DNA from: Arthrobacter globiformis NBRC 12137
Lineage (GTDB): Bacteria > Actinomycetota > Actinomycetes > Actinomycetales > Micrococcaceae
Assembly (NCBI RefSeq): GCF_000238915.1
Contig: NZ_BAEG01000014.1
Coordinates: 18,221-82,220 of the forward strand
Direction: 5' to 3'
Length of the DNA stretch: 64,000 bases
Shown: piece after piece, positions 1-6,945 of the stretch
Numbering within the stretch: the first letter of the stretch is position 1
Layout: every line of letters begins with the position of its first letter
Made by a program: the position numbers and the translations under genes
The notes under the pieces: generated by a model
What the model saw: only the letters and a program-made list of their open reading frames with translations
What the model was told of the DNA's origin: nothing
Databases searched by the model: none

Positions 1-323
1 CAGATGCCGAGCACCGGCAGCTTGGCGTCCGAGTTGGCGGCGTCGATGATCTTGGACATCAGCGGGGCGAAGCGCGCGATGGCGCCGGCGCGCAGGTAGT
101 CGCCGTAGGAGAATCCGCCCGGCAGGATGACGGCGTCGACGTCGCCCAGGTCGGAGTCTCCGTGCCAGAGCTCCACGGGCGTGCCGCCCGCGAGCCGGAC
201 CGCCCGGGAAGCGTCCCGGTCATCCAGGGTTCCGGGGAAAGTGACGACGCCGATCTTCGCGCCTGCCAGGCGCGGCTCGGCGGCGACGGCGACTGCCTCG
301 CCGATCAGGGGAAGTTCAGTCAT
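1..323 (-). CDS. purQ: Phosphoribosylformylglycinamidine synthase subunit PurQ (3' part cut by window edge)
   Basis: Glutamine amidotransferase subunit of FGAM synthase. It supplies ammonia to PurL in step four of de novo purine synthesis in the cytoplasm. Only the first 107 or so residues are present. They include [15 protein letters not shown] near residue 24 and [16 protein letters not shown] near residue 65, both typical of PurQ. The sequence stops at LPVLGI, just before the expected catalytic cysteine. The ATG lies one base after the purS stop, so the pair is translationally coupled. PurL is presumably next, outside the window. Confidence 0.95.
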   Translation of the reverse strand, partial: MTELPLIGEAVAVAAEPRLAGAKIGVVTFPGTLDDRDASRAVRLAGGTPVELWHGDSDLGDVDAVILPGGFSYGDYLRAGAIARFAPLMSKIIDAANSDAKLPVLGI

Positions 324-324
324 C

Positions 325-576
325 TCAGGCCTCGACGACCTCGACGTTCACGACGTCCTCGATCACCGGGTTGGACAGCAGGGTTTCGGCGGCATCGCGG
401 GCCTGGGCCAGGATGTCCTCGGTCACCTCGCCGTCAACGGTCAGTTCGAAACGCTTGCCCTGGCGTACAGAGCTAAAGCTGGTGAAGCCCAGGCGGGGGA
501 GTGCACCCACGATGGCCTTCCCCTGCGGGTCCAGAATCTCGGGCTTGGGCATGACGTCGACAACGATCCGGGGCAT
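325..576 (-). CDS. purS: Phosphoribosylformylglycinamidine synthase subunit PurS
   Basis: Small subunit (83 aa) that bridges PurQ and PurL in the three-part FGAM synthase of Gram-positive bacteria. The start chosen is the ATG giving [20 protein letters not shown]. It is preceded by AGGAG at a seven-base spacing. An upstream in-frame ATG at 600 would add eight residues without a ribosome site. The family core ([16 protein letters not shown], then VRQGKRFEL, then a C-terminal helix ending VEVVEA) is complete. Upstream, 577-841 shows no gene I can support. Confidence 0.95.
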   Translation of the reverse strand: MPRIVVDVMPKPEILDPQGKAIVGALPRLGFTSFSSVRQGKRFELTVDGEVTEDILAQARDAAETLLSNPVIEDVVNVEVVEA

Positions 577-841
577 CCGGTAACTCCTGTGCGTGTGCAT
601 TGGGTAAGGGCGCAGCGGAGTGGTGCCGTCTCACGCCATTCCTGAAGTTGCCTGCCGGTTCAAATGGCAGGGCATTCAAATGGCATGGTGTGGACGGGCG
701 CTCCGCGAGCTTGCATGCCTATTCTACCGGCCGCGGCGCACCACTCCGTATTCGGTGCCGCGGACGTCCGGCGGACGCCGCGGGAAAGGAAGAACGACGC
801 CGGCTCTGGCCCGCCGCGGGCGGCCTCAGTAGGATTGCGGA

Positions 842-1087
842 ATGGCTGAGAAACCGAAATCTGTCCTGCTGCCGGTAATGGCCGTCGCCGTGTTCGCCGG
901 TCTCGGGAGGATGGTGATCCAGAAGATCAGGGCGGACCGTGCCGCCCGCCAAAACGGCACTGGCCAGGCCGGGGTCGGGCGGGGGCGTGCCGGGCGGCGC
1001 GCAGCCGGGCAGGACCGGGTGGCCGGCCCGGTGGACGAGAAGACGCGCCAGTGGATCAGCGACGTGGTCCGTACGCCCCGGCAGTAG
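842..1087 (+). CDS. Small putative membrane protein
   Basis: An 81-residue protein with one hydrophobic segment (about residues 8-25, LLPVMAVAVFAGLGRMVI) followed by an Arg- and Gly-rich stretch and the tail VDEKTRQWISDVVRTPRQ. I do not recognise a family. An AGGA sits eight bases before the ATG and a terminator follows at 1124, which supports a real monocistronic gene. The topology is probably a short single-pass anchor with a basic cytoplasmic tail; no function is suggested. Confidence 0.6.
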   Translation: MAEKPKSVLLPVMAVAVFAGLGRMVIQKIRADRAARQNGTGQAGVGRGRAGRRAAGQDRVAGPVDEKTRQWISDVVRTPRQ

Positions 1088-1123
1088 ATCGCCGGCAATA
1101 GCTCCGCAATCTTTAGCTCCCCT

Positions 1124-1158
1124 GCGGCGGGTTCCTTTTCGGGCGCCCGCCGCTTTTT
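1124..1158 (+). terminator. Intrinsic terminator after the small membrane protein gene
   Basis: GCGGCGGG at 1124-1131 pairs perfectly with CCCGCCGC at 1146-1153 and is followed directly by five T. The remaining 196 bases before the protease start show no further gene. A repeated GGGATCG heptamer occurs near 1240 and 1260. Confidence 0.75.
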
Positions 1159-1354
1159 CATGCCCGTGTCGAATGCCATGACAAAAAAGTAAATTCTGGT
1201 TTGTGGCCTATGTCATATGCGGCTCTCAGTAGGTACTGTGGGGATCGGTCGACGATTGCTGGGATCGACAGGACCTGTCATCTTCACGTGTCGTTGCCGC
1301 CTGCGCCCGGCAATGTAGCCGGGGCCGTTCCTTTATGAAAGGTTCAAACCACTC

Positions 1355-4300
1355 GTGAAATCTGCAGGAAAAAGCTTCTTCCGAAGCCGGGGGGCCCGGA
1401 AAGCAGCGGCACTGGTTGTCGGCTTGCCTTTGCTCCTTTCGTCAGCCGGCGCGCTGCCGGCAGCCGCGGCGCCGTCGCAGCTTGCGGCCCCGGCCGCACA
1501 GCAAAAGAACGTCGACCCCAACGACTACTCCGCCGGCCGCTATATCGTGGTGCTGACCGAGAAGCCCGCCGCCACCTACGAGGGCGGCACGCCGGGCCTG
1601 CAGGCCACGAAGCCGCGGTCCGGCCGCAAGCTCGACGCCGACCGGGCAGAGGTCCGCCGGTACCAGGCCCACCTGGAGGCGAAGCAGGCCGCGCTGGCCG
1701 AACAGGAAAACGTGCAGATCCGCCGCAATTACACGGCGGCACTCAACGGCTTCACCGCCACGCTCACCGCCGACCAGGCCGTGAACCTCGCCAAGAACCC
1801 GGGGGTCCTCGCGGTGGCGCCGGACACCCAGCAGGCCCCGGACTACTCCACCACGGACTTCCTCAAGCTCAGCGGCACTAACGGCACGTGGAACAAGCAG
1901 TTCGGCGGCAAGGCGGGCGCCGGCAAGGGCGTTGTGGTGGGCATCATCGATTCCGGCTACACGCCTGGCAGCAAGTTCTTCGCGGGCCAAGACGTTGCGC
2001 CGCTCAAGGGCAATCCGCAAGTTGGCGTTCCCTACCGCACCGCCGGCGGCAGCATCGCGATGCTGAAGGCAGACGGCAGCACCTTCGAGGGCGAGTGCCA
2101 GAAGGGTGAAAAGTTCAACGGAACGGCCTGCAACTCCAAGGTTCTCAGTGCCAGGTACTTCTCCGACGCCTTCGAGGATTCCGTGGCCACGCAGGACCGG
2201 GCGCCTGAGGAGCTCATTTCGCCCGTGGACGTGGGAAGTCACGGCACCCACACGGCAAGCACCGCCGCCGGCAACGCCGACGTCGAGACCTTCGTCGACG
2301 GCCGCAGCTTCGGCCTGACCGGCGGCATCGCACCGGCAGCCAAGCTCTCCATCTACAAGATCTGCTGGGAGGACAACGACCCCAACACCGGCGGCTGCTA
2401 CACCTCGTCCGCCGTGGACGCCATCAACCAGGCCGTACTCGACGGTGTGGACGTCCTGAACTATTCGATCTCGGGCACCACCTCCACCACCACGGACCCG
2501 GTGTCCATGGCATTCCTGTCCGCCGCCTCGGCCGGCATCTTCGTGGCCACCTCCGCGGGCAACTCCGGCCCTGAAGCCAGCACAGTGAACCACGGCGAGC
2601 CATGGGTCACCACCGTTGCGGCCAGCAGCTTCTCCCAGGAACTGCAGGGCACTGTCGAGTTCTCCGACGGCAGCAAGTTCCGCGGCGCCAGCATCATGAA
2701 CCGTGAAGTTGCCGGCGCAGGCATTGTGCTCGCCGCCAATGCAGCATCCGGACAGGCCGCCGATCCTGCGCTGTGCGCCCCCGGCTCACTCGATCCGGCC
2801 AAGATCGCCGGCAAGGTGGTGGTCTGCGACCGCGGCGTCTACGACCGGGTGGCCAAGAGTGCCGAGGTTGCGCGGGGCGGCGGCGTGGGCATGATCCTCG
2901 TCAACCTGGCGGCATCATCGCTCGATGCCGACAAGCACTCCGTCCCCACAGTGCACCTGAATCCGCCTGCCACGGAAACCATCAAGGCCAAGGTGGCGGC
3001 GAACCCGGCCATCACGGTATCCCTGATCAACAAGGACACCACGGGACTGCCCGCCGAGGCGCAGCCGCAAATTGCCGGCTTCTCCTCCCGAGGACCGCTC
3101 CTCGCCACCGATTCGGACCTGCTGAAGCCCGATGTCGCCGCACCCGGCGTGGCTGTCCTGGCCGGTGTTTCGCCGATCGGCGCCGGCGGCGACGAATTCG
3201 GTTTCATGTCCGGGACGTCGATGGCGTCACCCCACGTGGCCGGCTTCGGTGCCCTCATCCTGGGCAAGAACCCCACCTGGTCCCCTGCCGCCGTGAAGTC
3301 TGCCATGATGACCACCGCCGGCGACGTCAAGCTCGCGGACGGCAGCAAGAACACGGACGTGCTGGCCACCGGCGCAGGGCAGGTCGATCCCGCCCGCGTC
3401 CTGGATCCGGGGCTCGTGTACGAGGCCAGCACCGACGACTACCTGCGGTTCATCCAGGGAACCGGCGTCGACCTCGGCATGCCCGGCCTCGGCAGCACGC
3501 GGCCCCGTGACATGAACGTCCCGTCCTTCTCGCTCGGGAACCTGGCCGGCAGGATCGAGGTCACCCGCACGGTGACGGCACTGGCGCCGGGCGTCTACAG
3601 CGCCAAGGCCAGCGTGCCCGGGGTGAAGGTGACGGTCACGCCGTCGGTCCTGTCCTTCGCCGCAGCCGGCGAGAAGCGCACGTTCAAAGTGGCCTTTGAA
3701 AACCAAAGCGCCACGCTGGGTCAGTTCGCCGCCGGTTCGCTGACGTGGCAGGGGGCCGGAAAGACCGTGACATCACCGATCGCGGTCCGGCCGCAGTCGG
3801 TGGTGGCTCCCAAGAACATTTCGTTCACCTCCCAAGGTGCCAATGGTTCCGGGAACATCAGCATCGTCTCGGGTTCGAACTCGCCCACGAACGTGACGCT
3901 GGACGGCCTGTCGAAGGCGGACTCCTCGGCCATCGAACTCGTCCCCGGGCCGTTCCGTTATGAGGCGGATGCCTCCAACTTCGTCAAGACCGTGGAAGTT
4001 CCGGCCGGCGTGCCGCTGGCCAAGCTGTCCGTGATTTCCGCTGATGAGAACGCCGACTTCGACATGGTGGTCATCACCCCGGACGGTCAGGGAATCGTCG
4101 CCGCCACGGCCTCAGCGAGCGAGTCGGTCTCGATTCCGAACCCTGCCGCGGGCACCTACCGGATGTTCGTGAACCTCTATGACAGTCCCGGCCAACAGGC
4201 AACCAAGGCCTCCGTGGATGCTGCGGTCCTGGGAGCAAACGAGGGCAACGCCACCGTGACGCCTGATCCGGTCCGCCTTGTGAACGGGCTCGGCGGGAAG

Positions 4301-4510
4301 CTTGCCCTCACCTGGAAGAACCTGGCTCCCGGCTCCTATATCGGACGGATCACCTTCGACGGGGCCAGTTCCCCGACGTTCGTGAACGTTGTGGTGGCGG
4401 AGGGCGGCGCCGTCGCGGTTGCACCGGCTTCGGAAGATCCGAAGAAAAAGAAGGAACAGGGGAAGGTCCAGAACGAGGACCTGACGCGGTCACCGGATAA
4501 CTCCATCTAG
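1355..4510 (+). CDS. Secreted S8 family (subtilisin-like) serine protease with PA domain
   Basis: Large exported subtilase, 1051 aa from a GTG start. Order: signal peptide (residues 1-39, hydrophobic run AAALVVGLPLLLSS); I9-type propeptide inhibitor (about 62-162, YIVVLTEKP to VAPDTQQ); S8 catalytic domain from about 166; PA domain inserted at about 450-555. The catalytic triad reads Asp199 (GIIDSG), His296 (GSHGTHTA) and Ser622 (GTSMASPH), with oxyanion Asn403. After about 690 come Fn3-like beta domains, then a region resembling a pre-peptidase C-terminal domain (about 850-960), then a Lys-rich tail (KKKKEQGK). A close paralogue starts at 6946. Two SSI-like inhibitor genes lie between them on the opposite strand. 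No cell-wall sorting motif is seen. Confidence 0.95.
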   Translation: MKSAGKSFFRSRGARKAAALVVGLPLLLSSAGALPAAAAPSQLAAPAAQQKNVDPNDYSAGRYIVVLTEKPAATYEGGTPGLQATKPRSGRKLDADRAEVRRYQAHLEAKQAALAEQENVQIRRNYTAALNGFTATLTADQAVNLAKNPGVLAVAPDTQQAPDYSTTDFLKLSGTNGTWNKQFGGKAGAGKGVVVGIIDSGYTPGSKFFAGQDVAPLKGNPQVGVPYRTAGGSIAMLKADGSTFEGECQKGEKFNGTACNSKVLSARYFSDAFEDSVATQDRAPEELISPVDVGSHGTHTASTAAGNADVETFVDGRSFGLTGGIAPAAKLSIYKICWEDNDPNTGGCYTSSAVDAINQAVLDGVDVLNYSISGTTSTTTDPVSMAFLSAASAGIFVATSAGNSGPEASTVNHGEPWVTTVAASSFSQELQGTVEFSDGSKFRGASIMNREVAGAGIVLAANAASGQAADPALCAPGSLDPAKIAGKVVVCDRGVYDRVAKSAEVARGGGVGMILVNLAASSLDADKHSVPTVHLNPPATETIKAKVAANPAITVSLINKDTTGLPAEAQPQIAGFSSRGPLLATDSDLLKPDVAAPGVAVLAGVSPIGAGGDEFGFMSGTSMASPHVAGFGALILGKNPTWSPAAVKSAMMTTAGDVKLADGSKNTDVLATGAGQVDPARVLDPGLVYEASTDDYLRFIQGTGVDLGMPGLGSTRPRDMNVPSFSLGNLAGRIEVTRTVTALAPGVYSAKASVPGVKVTVTPSVLSFAAAGEKRTFKVAFENQSATLGQFAAGSLTWQGAGKTVTSPIAVRPQSVVAPKNISFTSQGANGSGNISIVSGSNSPTNVTLDGLSKADSSAIELVPGPFRYEADASNFVKTVEVPAGVPLAKLSVISADENADFDMVVITPDGQGIVAATASASESVSIPNPAAGTYRMFVNLYDSPGQQATKASVDAAVLGANEGNATVTPDPVRLVNGLGGKLALTWKNLAPGSYIGRITFDGASSPTFVNVVVAEGGAVAVAPASEDPKKKKEQGKVQNEDLTRSPDNSI

Positions 4511-4549
4511 GAAGGTCCCGGAACCGGGCTCCCGAAAGGACCCCACACC

Positions 4550-4596
4550 GAAGGCCGGCGGGCGTGGCACACAATGCCAGGGTCCCGCCGGCCTTC
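4550..4596 (+). terminator. Hairpin terminator between convergent protease and SSI-like operon
   Basis: A 13-bp perfect stem, GAAGGCCGGCGGG at 4550-4562 with CCCGCCGGCCTTC at 4584-4596. The loop contains a further TGGCA/TGCCA pairing. There is no long T tract. It lies between the protease end and the convergent inhibitor operon and could act in both directions. Confidence 0.65.
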
Positions 4597-4715
4597 GCTG
4601 CATTTGGCTGGAGTCTTTGTACAGACAAGGGGCGCTAATCGCCCCGCAAGTGACGATAGGTGGACAAAAACTCTTCGTGGACGGCGCGTTGGGAAGCTCG
4701 CAAAGTCCTGGCAGC

Positions 4716-5114
4716 TCAGATGGCGCCCGTGGACCCGGCCACTCCGCCCAGCAGCGGGGACAGCGCCCGCCAGCGCGCAATTTCACAGCCGTCCGTCAGG
4801 GAAAACCGGGAGTTCACGGCGCGGCCGTTGAAGGTGCCGGTGACCACCGCAACCTGGGGGCCGCCGTACTGCTGGGTGCACAGCTTGGGCGGGCCGGGTT
4901 CGGGGAAAAAGATCCGTTCGCCGAAGCGGCCGACGGCGGCAATCGCCGCCGCCGGATCCGGCAGTGTCGATTCCACCACCTGGCCGGAACGGCTGACGAG
5001 GGCAAAGACGTGTTCCGGGCCGCCGGGCGAGTGGGTGAGGATGACGGTCAGTTCGACGTCCGGGTCCGGAGTCAGGCCGGGGTCCCGTGGCGGGGAGGCA
5101 GGTGTGTCGCTCAC
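4716..5114 (-). CDS. SSI-like (subtilisin inhibitor fold) protein without signal peptide
   Basis: A 132-residue protein whose second half is clearly paralogous to the lipoprotein at 6072: both share CTQQYGGPQVA, then TG.(F/V)NG, then a DGC motif. The pattern matches the C-terminal half of Streptomyces subtilisin inhibitor: a Cys (C79), the reactive-site loop, then a second Cys 31 residues on (C110). The first disulfide of the family is missing: Ser41 replaces Cys, and there is no Cys near residue 59. There is also no signal peptide, so it probably stays in the cytoplasm. Its ATG overlaps the stop of the upstream gene by four bases. Family assignment is by motif reading, not by a profile search. 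Inhibitory activity is unproven. Confidence 0.7.
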   Translation of the reverse strand: MSDTPASPPRDPGLTPDPDVELTVILTHSPGGPEHVFALVSRSGQVVESTLPDPAAAIAAVGRFGERIFFPEPGPPKLCTQQYGGPQVAVVTGTFNGRAVNSRFSLTDGCEIARWRALSPLLGGVAGSTGAI

Positions 5115-6067
5115 CGTTCGTCCTCCGTCCCGAGGCTGTCGAGGAGCGGTGCGAGGGCGGCCATCAGCCGGCCGCGCAGCTTCTGGGCCTCGGCCGAGAA
5201 GGCCCGCTGCTGCTCCACATAAGCCGCCTTGCCGTCGGGGGTCTCAATCGGAATGGCCGGGTAGCCCCAGTCTGTGAGGTCATAGGGGGAGGCCTGCATG
5301 TCCATGGCCCGTACCCGCCACGACAGCTCGAAGCAGTCCATCACGAGTTCGCTCGGCAGGGCCGGCGAGAGCTTGTACGCCCACTTGTAGAGGTCCATGT
5401 TGGCGTGCAGGCACCCGGGCTGCTCCATGGTGCGCTGGTTCTCCCGGCTGGGCGACAGCTCGTTCAGGGGCACGGCGTCGGGTGTGTAGAACCGGAACGC
5501 GTCGAAGTGGGAGCAGCGGATCCTGTTGTCCTCAACCACCTTGTCCGTGCCCGCGCCGCCCAGCCGCAGCTTGAGGTACTCGTGGCGCAGCTCGAACTTC
5601 TCCTGCCGGTAGACCATGGCCCACTCATGCAGGCCGAAGCAGCCGAACTGCGCGGGCCGCGCGGCTGTTCCGGCCAGGATGATCCGGGCAAACAGGAGCG
5701 CGTCGCGCCGTTCGGCCAGGAATGCCTCCCGATCGAACGCCACCGCGGTGCTGCCCGCCGGGAGGCCCACGCTGGCAAGCTCACCGCCGTCGAGCGCTGT
5801 GTAGTATTTCCAGTCCCTGCGGGCGGCAGCCTCCGTCCCGGAGAGGACCACGCCGTCCCCGGGATGCCAGCGCAGCAGCTGGCCTGGCTTTTGCGTGTAG
5901 TACGTGAAGAGGAAGTCCTCCACGGGATGCTTCCGTCCCGCGGAGCGCCGGGCAAGGTAGGGATCGGCGTAGCGGCGCACCCTGCGCACGTGGGCGGTTT
6001 CCCGTTCCCTCCAGTCGGCGGGGGAGAGGACCCTGGCAACGGGGATCGTCAAAGCAGTGCCTGCCAC
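5111..6067 (-). CDS. Conserved protein of the group annotated as 3-methyladenine DNA glycosylase
   Basis: About 318 aa from a GTG at 6067, four bases after the lipoprotein stop. A longer in-frame extension to 6175 would overlap the lipoprotein gene and looks spurious. Recognisable conserved stretches are HPVEDFLFTYYTQKPGQLLRW, GCFGLHEWAMVY and PGCLHANMDLYKWAYKLSP. Actinobacterial relatives carry the label 3-methyladenine DNA glycosylase. I see no obvious helix-hairpin-helix glycosylase motif, so the label should be treated as inherited. Many conserved His, Trp and Tyr residues suggest an enzyme. It is the middle gene of an operon whose two partners are SSI-like proteins. Confidence 0.75.
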   Translation of the reverse strand: MAGTALTIPVARVLSPADWRERETAHVRRVRRYADPYLARRSAGRKHPVEDFLFTYYTQKPGQLLRWHPGDGVVLSGTEAAARRDWKYYTALDGGELASVGLPAGSTAVAFDREAFLAERRDALLFARIILAGTAARPAQFGCFGLHEWAMVYRQEKFELRHEYLKLRLGGAGTDKVVEDNRIRCSHFDAFRFYTPDAVPLNELSPSRENQRTMEQPGCLHANMDLYKWAYKLSPALPSELVMDCFELSWRVRAMDMQASPYDLTDWGYPAIPIETPDGKAAYVEQQRAFSAEAQKLRGRLMAALAPLLDSLGTEDER

Positions 6068-6071
6068 AGTG

Positions 6072-6704
6072 CTAAAGCGCCCCGCCTGCAGCGCCGAGGA
6101 TGTCCTTGGCGGCGTTCCAGGCACCGATCTGGCAGCCGTCCCGCAGGGCGAAGGAGGTCTCCACCGGGGTGCCATTGACTTCGCCGGTCACGGTGGCCAC
6201 CTGCGGCCCGCCGTACTGCTGCGTGCAGGAGATGCCCTTGGGCGGAGCAGCGGGGTTCACGATGGCTGCATTGTTCTTCAGAGCCGTGCAGCCTGCGGCA
6301 GCGTTGGGGTGCTGGCTTTCCGCCATCGGCGCGCCGTCTTTGCAGACCAGCGTGTAGTTGACGGCCTTGCCGTCCTTGGACGCTTTGACAGTGATGGACA
6401 GTTCGGCATCGCCGGCGCCGGGGCCGGACGGCAGGGGAGAAGCGGCAGGGGGTGCGGGCGCTGGGACTGTCGTTTCGGCGTCGGGCGGTGTAGAGCCGGG
6501 CGCCGGGGTACTGGGGGTGCCGGGGGTTCCAGTGCCCGGAGTCTGGGTGCCGGGGGTTTCGGTGCCCGGGGATTCGGTCCCCGGCGAGCCGGTGGTGGTC
6601 CCGGGGGTGGCTGAAGGCTGGCCGGGTCCGGTGCTCGGGGTGCAGGCCGCGAGACCGCCCGTCGCCGCGAGGGCGAGCAGCACAGAAATCAGTTGCTTGC
6701 GCAT
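6072..6704 (-). CDS. Lipoprotein with SSI-type serine protease inhibitor domain
   Basis: 210 aa from the ATG preceded by AGGAG (eight-base spacing). Order: lipoprotein signal with lipobox LAAC (Cys21); Pro/Gly/Thr linker of repeated PGT units (about 34-75); C-terminal domain with the Streptomyces subtilisin inhibitor pattern. Cys121 (LVCKDG) and Cys139 (AAGCTAL) match the first disulfide; Cys160 (ISCTQQY) and Cys191 (DGCQIGAW) match the second. By alignment to the SSI loop (CPMVYDP), the P1-P1' pair would be Gln162-Gln163. Known SSI proteins are tight secreted inhibitors of subtilisin-like proteases. Here the inhibitor is membrane-tethered and its operon is flanked by two subtilases, so a self-protection role is a reasonable inference. 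It is the first gene of the operon and is divergent from the second subtilase. Confidence 0.82.
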   Translation of the reverse strand: MRKQLISVLLALAATGGLAACTPSTGPGQPSATPGTTTGSPGTESPGTETPGTQTPGTGTPGTPSTPAPGSTPPDAETTVPAPAPPAASPLPSGPGAGDAELSITVKASKDGKAVNYTLVCKDGAPMAESQHPNAAAGCTALKNNAAIVNPAAPPKGISCTQQYGGPQVATVTGEVNGTPVETSFALRDGCQIGAWNAAKDILGAAGGAL

Positions 6705-6945
6705 GCCGGGTCTCCTCAAGTTTTTCCCATTCTACCGTCGGGGCCCCGGGCCGTCCGGTACAGGCGGATAACGGTACCCGGCAATTGCTAACGGAAGGGT
6801 ATCGATTCTTGCGGGCGTCCGCGGTATCTTTCTGACATCAACGGGTGCGCGGCATAACCACATAGTGATGACGCCCATGGGGGGCAGAGCGTCCAGTTCG
6901 TGGGACCGAAGGTCTACAGGTCCTGAACCAAGGAAGGCATCCCCC

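Noticed and set aside
1442..2593. Long minus-strand open frame opposite the first subtilase
   Set aside because: It is a codon-bias shadow of a clearly coding plus strand with an intact catalytic triad.
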